Source: Ancylobacter tetraedralis (GTDB lineage: Bacteria > Pseudomonadota > Alphaproteobacteria > Rhizobiales > Xanthobacteraceae). Taken from it: a stretch of 64,000 nt of DNA. The position numbers and the translations under genes were made by a program. The stretch covers positions 186,001 to 250,000 of the forward strand of contig NZ_JACICD010000005.1 in NCBI RefSeq assembly GCF_014195655.1. Direction: 5' to 3'. Of the stretch, positions 17,925-26,365 are shown piece by piece. The notes beneath the pieces are model-generated. The model had not been told where the DNA came from. It did no database searches and worked only from the letters and a program-made list of their open reading frames with translations. Each line of letters opens with the position of its first letter. Within the stretch, counting starts at the first letter, position 1.

Positions 17925-18833
17925 ATGGCAAAGGTCATCTCGATCGGCGAGGTCATGGCGGAATTCGCGCGTGGCGCCGATGGCCGCTACGGCGCGGGCT
18001 ATGGTGGCGACACGTTCAATACCGCTGTCTATCTCGCTCGAGCCGGGGTCTCCGTCGGCTATGCCACCGCACTCGGCGACGATACCTATTCCGAGGCGAT
18101 CCGCGCCGCCGCGGAAGCCGAGGGCATCGACACGCGCACCATCGCCCGCGTCGCCGGCCGGACCGTGGGCCTCTATGTCATCGATACCGATTCGCGTGGC
18201 GAGCGCAGCTTCACCTATTGGCGCGACACCTCGCCGGCCCGTGAACTGTTCGAACTGACGGGCTGGGAGACGATCGCCGAGCAGGTCATCGAGGCGAGCA
18301 TGGTCTATCTCTCGGGCATCACGCTGTCGCTCTATTCCAATATCGGCCTCGGCCGGCTGCTGGCGACGCTGGAATTCGCGCGCGAACGGGGCAGCCGCAT
18401 CGTGTTCGACGGCAATTTCCGTCCCCGCGGCTGGGGCGGCGATGTCGCCCGCGCCCGCACGGTCTATGCTCAGGCGCTCAAGCGCTGCTCCATCGCCCTG
18501 CCCACCTTCGAGGACGAAGCGGTGCTGTGGGGCGACGGCTCGCCCGCCGCTACCGCCGAGCGCCTCGCCACGTTCGGCGTGCCGGAAATCGTGGTGAAGA
18601 ACGGTGCGGAAGGGGCGCTGGTCTTGTCCGAGGGCGCCTCGCATCTGGTGCCCATCCCCGCTCCGGTGGAGCCCGTCGATACCACGGCGGCAGGCGACAG
18701 CTTCAATGCCGCCTATCTCGCCGCACGGCTGCAGGGCGCCCCCCCGGTGGAGGCGGCGCAGGCCGGCCATGCGCTGGCCGGGCGTGTCATCCGCCACCGC
18801 GGCGCCATCCTGCCCCGCACCGCCAATGCCTGA
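17925..18833 (+). CDS. kdgK: PfkB-family sugar kinase, probable 2-keto-3-deoxygluconate kinase
   Basis: A 302-residue ribokinase-family enzyme expected to phosphorylate 2-keto-3-deoxygluconate to KDPG. The N-terminal GYGGDTFNTAVYLARAG signature and the C-terminal DTTAAGDSFNAAYLAAR (anion hole and catalytic Asp) are clear. The substrate-loop pattern YVIDTDSRGERSFTYWRD, with conserved Arg and Tyr, favours KDG over fructose or adenosine. The ATG at 17925 has GGAGGGCAGG upstream. A KDPG aldolase gene lies far away at 51984, so the pathway is split in this genome. Confidence 0.82.
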   Translation: MAKVISIGEVMAEFARGADGRYGAGYGGDTFNTAVYLARAGVSVGYATALGDDTYSEAIRAAAEAEGIDTRTIARVAGRTVGLYVIDTDSRGERSFTYWRDTSPARELFELTGWETIAEQVIEASMVYLSGITLSLYSNIGLGRLLATLEFARERGSRIVFDGNFRPRGWGGDVARARTVYAQALKRCSIALPTFEDEAVLWGDGSPAATAERLATFGVPEIVVKNGAEGALVLSEGASHLVPIPAPVEPVDTTAAGDSFNAAYLAARLQGAPPVEAAQAGHALAGRVIRHRGAILPRTANA

Positions 18834-18885
18834 CGCGGGTCCGCAGTGCGCCACTGGCGCGTGCATTTGCGAACGCTTCTGCGAC

Positions 18886-18899
18886 TAACTTGCAAGTTA
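18886..18899. promoter_or_regulatory. 14-bp palindrome upstream of the CDF transporter gene
   Basis: TAACTTGCAAGTTA is a perfect 14-bp palindrome about 85 bases before the CDF transporter start, in the only AT-richer part of the gap. Position and symmetry suit a dimeric repressor operator controlling metal efflux; no regulator gene is adjacent. Confidence 0.4.
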
Positions 18900-18983
18900 T
18901 TGAGCTTACTTGATTTTCCCTGCCCGAGGCACTAGTGCTCCGCGGCAGGGGCGCGCGGCGCCGGAAACAGCACGGCGGCGCGT

Positions 18984-19871
18984 ATGGGACTGTCCTCACG
19001 GATCGCATTAGTCAGTGTCGGCGTCAGCCTCGTGGTGCTGGGGCTGAAATATGTGGCCTATCTGCTCACCGGCAGCATCGCGCTCTATTCGGACGCGCTG
19101 GAAAGCATCGTCAATGTCGCGACCTCGGTCGCCGCCGTGCTGGCGCTGCGCGTCAGTGCCAAGCCGGCCGATGCGAACCATCCTTATGGCTATGCCAAGG
19201 CCGAGTATTTCTCGGCCGTCATCGTCGGCGTGCTCATCGTCGTGGCGGCGATCTCGATCTTCCGCGAGGTCTATCTCAACTGGTTCGAGGCCCATGCCTT
19301 CGATGCCTCGCCGCGCGGGCTGATGATCAATGCCGGCGCCGGCATCATCAACGCGGCGTGGTGCGTCGTGCTGTTCCGCACCGGCCGGCGCACGCGCTCG
19401 CCCGCACTGATCGCCGATGCCCAGCATCTGCTCACCGATGTGGTCTCCTCCGCCGGCGTGCTGATCGGCGTGGCCCTCGCCATGGTCTCGGGCTGGGAGA
19501 AGCTCGACCTCATCCTCGCCGGGCTGGTGGCGGTCAACATCCTGTGGTCAGGCTGGAAGGTGCTGAAGGAAAGCGTCGGCGGGCTGATGGACCAGGCCGT
19601 GCCGTCCGACACGCTCGGGCGCATCCGCACCGTCATCGCCGCCGAGGCGACCGGCGCCATCGAGGCGCATGACCTGCGCACAAGGCAGGCAGGCCGCATG
19701 ATCTTCGTCGACTTCCATCTCGTCGTGCCGGGCGAGATGGCGGTGAGCGAGGCCCACGCCATCTGCGACCGGATCGAGGATGCGCTGGAAGCCGAAGTCG
19801 CCGACGTGCTCGTCAACATCCATGTCGAGCCCGAGGTGAAGGCCAAGCAGCTCGGCATTCCGGTTCTATAG
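18984..19871 (+). CDS. Cation diffusion facilitator (CDF) family metal transporter
   Basis: A 295-residue inner-membrane cation/proton antiporter. Early helices contain SIALYSDALESIVN, and HPYGYAKAEYFSAVIVG is the CDF signature loop. The later ADAQHLLTDVVSS gives the H-x3-D metal site. After about residue 205 a cytoplasmic ferredoxin-like domain follows (DLRTRQAGRMIFVDFHLVVPG ... VHVEPE-like end). The pattern is FieF/ZitB-like (Zn, Fe, Co or Mn efflux); the metal cannot be assigned. A palindrome lies upstream. Confidence 0.9.
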   Translation: MGLSSRIALVSVGVSLVVLGLKYVAYLLTGSIALYSDALESIVNVATSVAAVLALRVSAKPADANHPYGYAKAEYFSAVIVGVLIVVAAISIFREVYLNWFEAHAFDASPRGLMINAGAGIINAAWCVVLFRTGRRTRSPALIADAQHLLTDVVSSAGVLIGVALAMVSGWEKLDLILAGLVAVNILWSGWKVLKESVGGLMDQAVPSDTLGRIRTVIAAEATGAIEAHDLRTRQAGRMIFVDFHLVVPGEMAVSEAHAICDRIEDALEAEVADVLVNIHVEPEVKAKQLGIPVL

Positions 19872-19941
19872 CCGCCTTATCTCCCCTGACCGCCCGCCCC
19901 GGCCGCGGTGAAACCGGGGAAGGTGGGCTGGAGGCGCGCCC

Positions 19942-21174
19942 TCAGCGCCCCGCCTTCAGGGCGGCCAGAAGCTCCGGACTGGGATAGGAATCCGCCGGCA
20001 GGCCGAGCCGCATCTGCTCGACCTTGATCGCCTGCCGCGTGGCAGCGCCGGCAATGCCGTCGACCCGGCCCACATGATGCCCGCGCGCATTGAGCAGCCG
20101 CTGCAGCTCGACCACCTGCGCCTGCGACAGCACCGGGATCGCCTTGCCCTGCCCGCGACTATAGGCCCCCGCCCCCGCCACGCGCGCGGCGAGATAGGCC
20201 GCCGAGGTCGCGTAGGTGAGCGAATTGTTCCACTCGGTGAAGATGTTGAAATTGGGATAGACGAGGAAGGCGGGCCCGTTGCGCCCCATTGGCAGCAGCA
20301 CCGAGGCGGTGAGGTTGTCGGCCGGAAGCGCCGACCCGTTGGCGCGCACCACGCCGAATCGCGCCCATTGCGCGCGCGGCAGCTTGATGGAGAGATCCGC
20401 CTGGTCCCAGGGCAGGTTCGCCGGCACGCGCACCTCTTCCAGCCAGGGCTGCCCGCGCTGCCAGCCGAGCGCCTTGATGTAGTTGGCGGCCGAGGCCAGC
20501 GCGTCCGGCGTGGAACGCAGCAGGTCGACCCTTCCGTCGCCGTCGAAATCGACGCCATAGTTGAAATAATGGTCGGGCAGGAACTGGAACTGCCCGAGTT
20601 CGCCGGCCCACGGGCCGCGCATGGTGGCGGGGGTAAGGTCGCCGCGATCGATGATCTTCAGCGCGGAGAGCAACTGCGTGCGGAACACCTCCGCCCGCCG
20701 GCAGTCCCAGGCCAGCGAGGCCACCGAGCGCAGCGTGTTCTTGTCGCCCATGAAGGCGCCGAAATCCGTTTCCAGCCCCCAGAAGGCCACCAGCACCGCG
20801 CCGGGCACGCCGAATTGCTGCTCGATGCGGTCGAACAGCGCCTGATTCTTCTGGATCAGCGCCCGGCCCTGCTGGATGCGATAATTGGCGACCATGCGGT
20901 CGGAAAACTCGAAGAAGCTCTGGCCGAACACCTTCTGGCCGCGATCGGTGCCGACGACCTGCGCATCATAGGTGATGCCGTTCAGCGCCGTCGCCACGGT
21001 ACGCGCGGAAACGCCCTGCGCCACCGCCTGCCGCTTGAAGCCCTCCAGCCACTCGTTGAACCCGGCGCTGCTATTGCCGCAGGGCTGCGACTGGGCCAGC
21101 GCCGGGCCCGCCGCCACCGCCGTGCCGATGAGGAGGGCGATACCCGCCAGACCTGCCCTGCTGATCGTCGCCAT
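19942..21174 (-). CDS. Lytic murein transglycosylase, MltB family, with C-terminal peptidoglycan-binding domain
   Basis: A 410-residue exported enzyme that cleaves the glycan chains of peptidoglycan. The signal peptide is IALLIGTAVAAGPALAQ. The catalytic domain holds the general-acid Glu135 in VAFWGLETDFGAFMG and the family segments AGELGQFQFLPDHYFNYGVD and YIKALGWQRGQPW. The C-terminal ~60 residues form a PG_binding_1 domain (VVELQRLLNARGHHVG RVDG-type). The ATG at 21174 has GAGGAAG upstream; the annotated start therefore excludes 13 further residues. No lipobox cysteine is at the cleavage site, so it is soluble periplasmic rather than a lipoprotein. Confidence 0.92.
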   Translation of the reverse strand: MATISRAGLAGIALLIGTAVAAGPALAQSQPCGNSSAGFNEWLEGFKRQAVAQGVSARTVATALNGITYDAQVVGTDRGQKVFGQSFFEFSDRMVANYRIQQGRALIQKNQALFDRIEQQFGVPGAVLVAFWGLETDFGAFMGDKNTLRSVASLAWDCRRAEVFRTQLLSALKIIDRGDLTPATMRGPWAGELGQFQFLPDHYFNYGVDFDGDGRVDLLRSTPDALASAANYIKALGWQRGQPWLEEVRVPANLPWDQADLSIKLPRAQWARFGVVRANGSALPADNLTASVLLPMGRNGPAFLVYPNFNIFTEWNNSLTYATSAAYLAARVAGAGAYSRGQGKAIPVLSQAQVVELQRLLNARGHHVGRVDGIAGAATRQAIKVEQMRLGLPADSYPSPELLAALKAGR

Positions 21175-21294
21175 GATGCTTCCTCGCCCTCGTTCCGGAT
21201 TCGTTGGCACCACAATGGCGCCGAAACTCCGCCTTCACCAGAGGCGACGACCGGTGCAGGATGCCCCCTCGATCCTAGGGAGTCCGGATACGCG

Positions 21295-21999
21295 ATGAAC
21301 ATCGTCATGCTGCTCTATCCCGGACTGACGCAGCTCGACCTGACCGGTCCGTTCGACGTCTTCGCCCGGTTTCCCGAGCTCCAGCGGCACCTTGCCTGGA
21401 AGACGCTCGATCCCGTCACCGACAGCGGCGGGCTCCGGCTGCTGCCGAGCGTCACGCTCGCGCAGTGTCCACCGGCCGACATTCTCTTCGTCCCGGGCGG
21501 ACCCGGCCAGCTGGCATTGATGGAGGATGGCGAGGTGCTGGATTTCCTGCGCCGACAGGCCGTCGGCGCGCGCTACGTGACCTCAGTCTGCACCGGCTCT
21601 CTGGTGCTGGCGGCGGCCGGCCTGCTCGCGGGCCGCCGGGCCACCTCGCACTGGCTGTCGCTGGAGCAGTTGCGCCTGTTCGGCGTCGAGCCGGTCGATG
21701 AGCGCGTGGTTGTCGATGGCGCGGTCGTGACCGGCGCCGGCGTCACGTCAGGGATCGATTTCGCCCTCACCCTCGTGGCCCTGCTGTTCGGCGAGCCACG
21801 GGCCCGGCATGCGCAGCTCTTCATGGAATATGACCCCGCCCCGCCCTTTGCCGGCGGTACGCCACGCACCAGCGAACCCGCGCTTGCCGCGTTGATTCGC
21901 GCGGAGACGGCGCCCTTCCAGCAAAAGCGTCGGGAGGCGGCGCAGCGCGCGGCCGACGCGCTCGCGGCACACGCCGCCGGGGCGGTGTCCCTCACATGA
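21295..21999 (+). CDS. DJ-1/PfpI-family protein (isonitrile hydratase-like)
   Basis: A 234-residue member of the DJ-1/PfpI superfamily. The nucleophile-elbow cysteine is Cys99 in YVTSVCTGSLVLAAAGLL, followed by RRATSHWLSLEQL, the pattern of isonitrile hydratase (InhA) and ThiJ-type proteins. No AraC DNA-binding domain is attached. GGGAG precedes the ATG at 21295. The function may be hydration of isonitriles or a related glyoxal-type reaction; unproven. Its last four bases overlap the NUDIX gene start, so the two are translationally coupled. Confidence 0.85.
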   Translation: MNIVMLLYPGLTQLDLTGPFDVFARFPELQRHLAWKTLDPVTDSGGLRLLPSVTLAQCPPADILFVPGGPGQLALMEDGEVLDFLRRQAVGARYVTSVCTGSLVLAAAGLLAGRRATSHWLSLEQLRLFGVEPVDERVVVDGAVVTGAGVTSGIDFALTLVALLFGEPRARHAQLFMEYDPAPPFAGGTPRTSEPALAALIRAETAPFQQKRREAAQRAADALAAHAAGAVSLT

Positions 22000-22430
22000 G
22001 CGGGGTGCGCGCTATTCCCGCCGTGCTCGCCCTGGTCGTGCGTGCGGATGCCGTACTGCTGGTGCGGCGCGCCAATCCGCCGGATCAGGGCCTGTGGGGC
22101 TTTCCCGGCGGGCGCATGGAGAGAGGCGAGAGCCATCTCGCGGCGGCGCTGCGCGAGCTCAACGAGGAAACCGGCATTGTGGCGGATGCGCCACGGCTGA
22201 TCACCGTGCTCGACTTCATCGAGCACGACGGGGACGGCCGGCTCGCCCATCATTTCGCGATGATCGCCGTGCTGTGCCGCTGGCGCGCGGGCGAGGCAGT
22301 CGCCGCCGACGACGCTCTGGAGGCGCGCTGGTTCGACATGGCGCAGATCCTCTCGCTGGGCCGGAGCGCCAGCGCCAGGGTCGCTTATCTCGCCGACCTG
22401 GCCCTGACCAGCCCCGAACGCGCCGATTGA
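21996..22430 (+). CDS. NUDIX hydrolase
   Basis: A 144-residue pyrophosphohydrolase. The Nudix box GX5EX7REUXEEXGU is complete: GRMERGE, seven residues, then RELNEETGI (about residues 37-58). PDQGLWGFPGG precedes it. The short single-domain form resembles ADP-ribose/NADH pyrophosphatases or 8-oxo-dGTP-type sanitising enzymes; the substrate is not predictable. Overlap by ATGA with the DJ-1/PfpI gene. Confidence 0.9.
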   Translation: MSGVRAIPAVLALVVRADAVLLVRRANPPDQGLWGFPGGRMERGESHLAAALRELNEETGIVADAPRLITVLDFIEHDGDGRLAHHFAMIAVLCRWRAGEAVAADDALEARWFDMAQILSLGRSASARVAYLADLALTSPERAD

Positions 22431-22461
22431 GTATCGGATGGCACCCGCGGGTGGGGTGGCC

Positions 22462-22499
22462 ACAAACAAAAATGCGGGCTTCCCAGGGAAGCCCGCATC
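22462..22499 (-). terminator. Rho-independent terminator of the first OxlT-like gene
   Basis: Read leftward, ATGCGGGCTTCCC and GGGAAGCCCGCAT form a perfect long stem with a minimal loop, followed by a T-rich run (TTTTTGTTT). It lies 26 bases past the stop of the leftward MFS gene and also separates it from the convergent NUDIX gene. Confidence 0.9.
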
Positions 22500-22524
22500 C
22501 ATGCTCGCCGAAGCGATATCAGGT

Positions 22525-23862
22525 TCAGGCGTGGGCCTGGGCCGCCCCCTTCGGGCCGAGCGGCGACGGCGGCGACGCCACCCCTCCGGACCGGGCGACA
22601 TGAGCCTTGAACACACGCGGCAGCACCGCGATGGCGAGGAAGGCGGCGAACAGGTCCATGCCCGCGACCGTATAGAGCACGGTCGACCAGGTGCCGGTGG
22701 CCTCCATCAGGAGGTTGCCGACCGGCACGAACAGAGCGCCGATACCCTTGGCGGTGTACAGCACGCCGTAGATCTTGCCGATATGCTTGGTGCCGAAGGC
22801 GTCGCCGGCCAGCGCCGAGAACAGCGAGTAGACTTCGCCCCAGGCCAGGAACACGACGCCGGAGAGGATGAGGAACGCCCACGGATTGTGGCCGAAGGCG
22901 CCGAGCGCGATGATGCCGAGGCCTTCGAGGGTGAAGGCGATAACCATGGTCTTCTCACGGCCGATATGGTCGGAGATCCAGCCGAACAGCGGACGCGAGA
23001 TGCCGTTCATGACGCGGTCGAGCATCAGGGCGAGTGGCAGGGCGGCCATGACGAAGAAGTACAGGTCAACCTTGAACTCCTTCACGCCGAGATCCTGCGC
23101 GATGACGCCGAGCTGGGCGACCGCCATCATGCCGCCGGTGACGACGCAGATGAACATCAGGAACATCAGCCAGAACAGCTTGGTGTTCAGCGCTTCCCTC
23201 AAGGTGTAGTCGCGACGGCTCTGGTTGAGCTTGTCGGACGCCTTCACCTGGCCGGCCTTGGGCGAGCGCAGGAACCAGGCCGCGACGAAGGCGAGACCGC
23301 CCTGCAGCAGGCCGAAGAAGAAGAAGGTCTCCTGGAAGCCCGACGATTCGATCATCGCCGCGATGGGCAGGATGGTGGCGGCGGAACCCGCGCCATAGCC
23401 GCCCGCGGTGAGGCCGACGGCGAGGCCGCGACGGTCCGGGAACCACTTCAGCGCATTGTTGATGCAGGTCGCGTAGATCGAGCCGACGCCGATGCCGCCG
23501 ATCGCCGCGCCGACATAGAAGCCGAACAGCGTGGTGGCCTGCGAGTTGATCACCCAGGCGGTGCCGATGAACAGCGCGCCGAACGCCACCATGAGGCGCG
23601 GGCCGAACTTGTCGATGAAGAAGCCCTCGATGGGCGCGAGCCAGGTCTGCACCAGCACGAAGATGGTGAAGGCGATCTGGATCGAGGCGCGTTCCCAGCC
23701 GAAGGTCTGCTGGATCTCGGGAACGAACAGGGTCCAAGCGTACTGGATGTTGGCGGTCGCCACCATGCAGACGACGCCGACGACCAGTTGCAGCCAGCGG
23801 CGGCTTTCGGAAAAGTCCTTGCCGGGCCCGAGGGCCGCCGGCGTGGGGGTATACGTGCTCAA
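22525..23862 (-). CDS. Oxalate/formate antiporter, MFS (OxlT-like), copy 1
   Basis: A 445-residue inner-membrane carrier with 12 predicted helices, expected to exchange oxalate for formate or another anion. It begins RRWLQLVVGVVCMVATANIQYAWTLF, the helix-1 pattern of the OxlT family. Two basic residues known to matter in Oxalobacter OxlT (an Arg in helix 8 and a Lys in helix 11) appear conserved as NGISRPLFGW and VLYTAKGIGALFVP; this alignment is by eye. The C-terminal tail ends GPKGAAQAHA. It is leftward, has its own terminator, and is preceded by an AT-rich region with a GntR-like operator match. Confidence 0.88.
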   Translation of the reverse strand: MSTYTPTPAALGPGKDFSESRRWLQLVVGVVCMVATANIQYAWTLFVPEIQQTFGWERASIQIAFTIFVLVQTWLAPIEGFFIDKFGPRLMVAFGALFIGTAWVINSQATTLFGFYVGAAIGGIGVGSIYATCINNALKWFPDRRGLAVGLTAGGYGAGSAATILPIAAMIESSGFQETFFFFGLLQGGLAFVAAWFLRSPKAGQVKASDKLNQSRRDYTLREALNTKLFWLMFLMFICVVTGGMMAVAQLGVIAQDLGVKEFKVDLYFFVMAALPLALMLDRVMNGISRPLFGWISDHIGREKTMVIAFTLEGLGIIALGAFGHNPWAFLILSGVVFLAWGEVYSLFSALAGDAFGTKHIGKIYGVLYTAKGIGALFVPVGNLLMEATGTWSTVLYTVAGMDLFAAFLAIAVLPRVFKAHVARSGGVASPPSPLGPKGAAQAHA

Positions 23863-24471
23863 GGGCGCTCTCCTAATCCCTAATCAATATTCGCCGCGGA
23901 TCGGCTTGTTGTTGCGGTCGCTGCAGCCCCCCGGGGGCCGTGCGCCGGCTGTTCGTTGGCCAGGGGCGGAACCTTCCCTCCCCCGGCGGCCGCTCGGGCG
24001 GCGTATCCGTTCCAAATAGGTTGTGCGGCTCCCTCGGCCCGCTCCGTCATCGCCCGCCCAAGGCGGCCTGGATTGACGCAGGGGCGTTGGACCCGACCCG
24101 CTTAATGCTGAAGCATAATCCACAATATTATGTATGCCAATCGCATTTGTGAAGGTTATACAGCAGCGTAAGGTAACGTATAAATATTCGGTATTGCAGC
24201 GCACAACATCGTTATCGGAGATCTAATCGCCGTTATTCGACAGCTTACGCTACGCGCCATCTGTGATTTCGACGAAAATATGAAAGTTAACCCAAAGGAA
24301 TAATCGAGCAACGATCCCAGCGCGCACTGTTTCGCCGCATCTCTCCATCTGCACCCTGATCGCTGGGGGGCGCATTGGTCGCATGGAATTTACGTTCACG
24401 TTTCTATGAACGAGTGAAAAGCGGGCCGCGCGGCGCCCTTCGGACGAGCCGATCCGCGCCCTCCGGACAAA
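23863..24471. other. AT-rich intergenic region upstream of OxlT copy 1
   Basis: No convincing gene. The left part (23,880-24,080) is GC-rich and featureless. About 24,100-24,330 is strikingly AT-rich for this genome and holds TATTATGTATGCCAA at 24126-24140, a match to the oxalate operator motif, 264 bases before the OxlT start. This is the likely promoter region for the leftward transporter gene, with a long leader. A small RNA cannot be excluded. Confidence 0.5.
24126..24140. promoter_or_regulatory. Candidate GntR operator upstream of OxlT copy 1
   Basis: TATTATGTATGCCAA matches 13 of 15 positions of TATTTGGTATGCCAA, found upstream of the second GntR gene. It sits in the AT-rich promoter region of the leftward oxalate transporter gene. 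Binding is inferred from the repeated motif. Confidence 0.5.
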
Positions 24472-24502
24472 CAAAAAGGGCGCGCCTCGCGGCGCGCCCT
24501 TG
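24472..24502 (-). terminator. Rho-independent terminator of the second OxlT-like gene
   Basis: Read leftward, AAGGGCGCGCC, loop GCGA and GGCGCGCCCTT form an 11-bp stem followed by TTTGT. It lies 26 bases past the stop of OxlT copy 2. Confidence 0.9.
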
Positions 24503-24527
24503 AAAGCTGGGGGATGGATCGGGCGGC

Positions 24528-25829
24528 TTATTCGGCCGCGACCGGCTTCGTCGCCCCCTGCGCGCGGGCACGCTTGCCGTGGGAGGATGCCAGCGGCTTG
24601 AGCACCGCCAGCGCCATGACGGCGGCCAAGATGTTGAGCGCGGCCGCGGTGATGAACACGGCGTGCCAGCTGCCCGTCATCGTGGTGATGATGCTGGTGA
24701 ACGGCACGATCAGCGCCGCCGTGCCCTTGGCGGTGTAGAGCAGGCCGGCATTGGTGGTGGCGAACTTCGAGCCGAAGGCATCTCCGCACATGGCGGGGAA
24801 CAGCGAGTAGATCTCGCCCCAGGCGAAGAACACGAGGCCCGTGAGGATGACGAACATCACCGGGTTATGGCCGAGCACGCTGAGCGCGTAGATGCCGACG
24901 CCCTCGATGGCGAAGGCCACGAACATGGTGTTCTCGCGGCCGATCTGATCCGACACCCAGCCGAAGAACGGGCGGGTGAGGCCGTTCAGCACGCGGTCGA
25001 TCGCGGCGGCGAAGGTGAGCGCCGGCAGGGTGATGCCGATCAGGCTGACCGGGATGTCGGCGATGCCGAAATCCTTGGCGATCGGGCCGAGCTGGGCGGT
25101 GGCCATCAGGCCGCCGGCCGCCATCATGACGAACATCGCGTACATGACCCAGAAGAGCGGGGTGGTCAGCATCTCCTTGGGCGTGAACTCACGCACGGAC
25201 TGCTTGACGCTGGCGGCGACCTTGGCCGCCACGGCCGCGATCTGCGCCTTCTTCGGCGCCATCAGGAACAGCGCCAGAACGGTGATCACGATGCCCTGGC
25301 CGAGGCCGAAATAGAAGAACGCCGCCTCGTAGCCCTGATTCTTGATCATGTTCTGGATCGGAATCACGGTCAGCGCCGAGCCCGCGCCGAAGCCGGCCGC
25401 GGTGATGCCGGCGGCAAGGCCGCGACGATCCGGGAACCACTTGAGCGAGTTACCGACGCAGGTGCCGTAGACCGCGCCCGCGCCAATGCCGCCCAGCGCC
25501 GCCGCGATGTACAGCGTCGTCAGCGAGGTGGCGTAGGAATTCAGCACCCAGGCAAGGCCGCAGAACACGCCGCCGAACAGCACGACGATGCGCGGGCCGT
25601 ATTTATCGACGAACCAACCCTCGACCGGCACCAGCCAGGTCTCGGTGACGATGAAGATCGAGAACGCGACCTGAATCGCGGCACGGTCCCAGCCGTGGCG
25701 TTCCTGCATCGGGTTCACGAAGAACGTCCAGCCATACTGCATGTTCGCGATCATGCACATGCAGATCACGCCGAACACCAGCTGGAGCCAACGGGTCCTA
25801 TTCAAGGATGACGTTGCGTCAGATGTCAT
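24528..25829 (-). CDS. Oxalate/formate antiporter, MFS (OxlT-like), copy 2
   Basis: A 433-residue 12-helix carrier clearly paralogous to copy 1: RTRWLQLVFGVICMCMIANMQYGWTFF at the start, then MQERHGWDRAAIQVAFSIF. It keeps NGLTRPFFGWVSDQIG and LLYTAKGTAALIVP, the regions that carry the functional Arg and Lys in OxlT. The central loop is longer and Lys/Ala-rich. The ATG at 25829 has AGGA upstream; the longer reading is unlikely. A perfect 18-bp palindrome lies 131 bases upstream. Transport direction or counter-ion may differ from copy 1 (for example oxalate uniport or formate export); this cannot be decided here. Confidence 0.88.
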   Translation of the reverse strand: MTSDATSSLNRTRWLQLVFGVICMCMIANMQYGWTFFVNPMQERHGWDRAAIQVAFSIFIVTETWLVPVEGWFVDKYGPRIVVLFGGVFCGLAWVLNSYATSLTTLYIAAALGGIGAGAVYGTCVGNSLKWFPDRRGLAAGITAAGFGAGSALTVIPIQNMIKNQGYEAAFFYFGLGQGIVITVLALFLMAPKKAQIAAVAAKVAASVKQSVREFTPKEMLTTPLFWVMYAMFVMMAAGGLMATAQLGPIAKDFGIADIPVSLIGITLPALTFAAAIDRVLNGLTRPFFGWVSDQIGRENTMFVAFAIEGVGIYALSVLGHNPVMFVILTGLVFFAWGEIYSLFPAMCGDAFGSKFATTNAGLLYTAKGTAALIVPFTSIITTMTGSWHAVFITAAALNILAAVMALAVLKPLASSHGKRARAQGATKPVAAE

Positions 25830-26365
25830 TTTTTCCTCGCGCGTTTCCTGAGTAATGGATGTCAGTCTTATTGCTTTTCTTGATGGGCGCGCCCTCTGCG
25901 TGAACCGCACGCAAAGGCATCACCCCATGACCGTTGGGGAACATACTACGTTTTTCTGATTATGCAAAATTTTGCATACCAGCCATCCATAATTATGTGA
26001 ACTGAATATTACGCAAGGTCAGCTTCCCCAAGGGAATACTTGAAGGTTGCTTACCTATGGGAAGATTGAGAGACGCGCCCGCGCCGACCGGCGGCCGGCC
26101 GGATACGGGCCGGCGCGGGCGCGAACCAGCCCGACGGCGCTCGGAGCGGAGAAAGAGGCGAGTGCGAGGCCCGAACGAGGGCCGGCGCGGCCGAAACGGC
26201 GGCGCGATGGACATCCAGTATATGTTATATAACGCTACAGAGCCGAACCGGGTGACCTGAGAATCACGCGAGAACGGCCATGCACCGCCTCGACGGACAG
26301 CCAGACCCGCTTCCGGCCGTGAGGTGCGTCAACAACAAGAATGTACTGGACCGACGAGGAAGCCC
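25830..26365. other. Divergent regulatory region between OxlT copy 2 and GntR regulator 1
   Basis: 536 bases without a supported gene. The left part is AT-rich and holds the palindrome at 25961-25978. The middle (about 26,060-26,210) is very GC-rich with repeated GGCCGG/GCCGGC blocks able to fold. GTTATATAAC at 26224-26233 is a 10-bp palindrome in a TATA-rich patch that could be the -10 region for the GntR gene. Short open frames here lack ribosome sites and are rejected. Confidence 0.5.
25961..25978. promoter_or_regulatory. 18-bp perfect palindrome, candidate operator
   Basis: TATGCAAAATTTTGCATA is perfectly symmetric and followed by CCA, so one arm reads TTTTGCATACCA. It shares the GCATACCA/TGGTATGC half-site with the other candidate GntR operators, but with wider half-site spacing. 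It is placed to control the leftward OxlT copy 2 and possibly the rightward GntR gene. Confidence 0.55.

Noticed and set aside
22438..23883. Long rightward frame across OxlT copy 1
   Set aside because: Charged, repetitive His/Gln/Glu-rich translation typical of the antisense of membrane proteins; the leftward frame is a clear MFS carrier.
26047..26260. Short rightward frames between OxlT copy 2 and GntR copy 1
   Set aside because: Arg-rich translations of GC-rich repeat-like DNA without ribosome sites; the region is better explained as control DNA.
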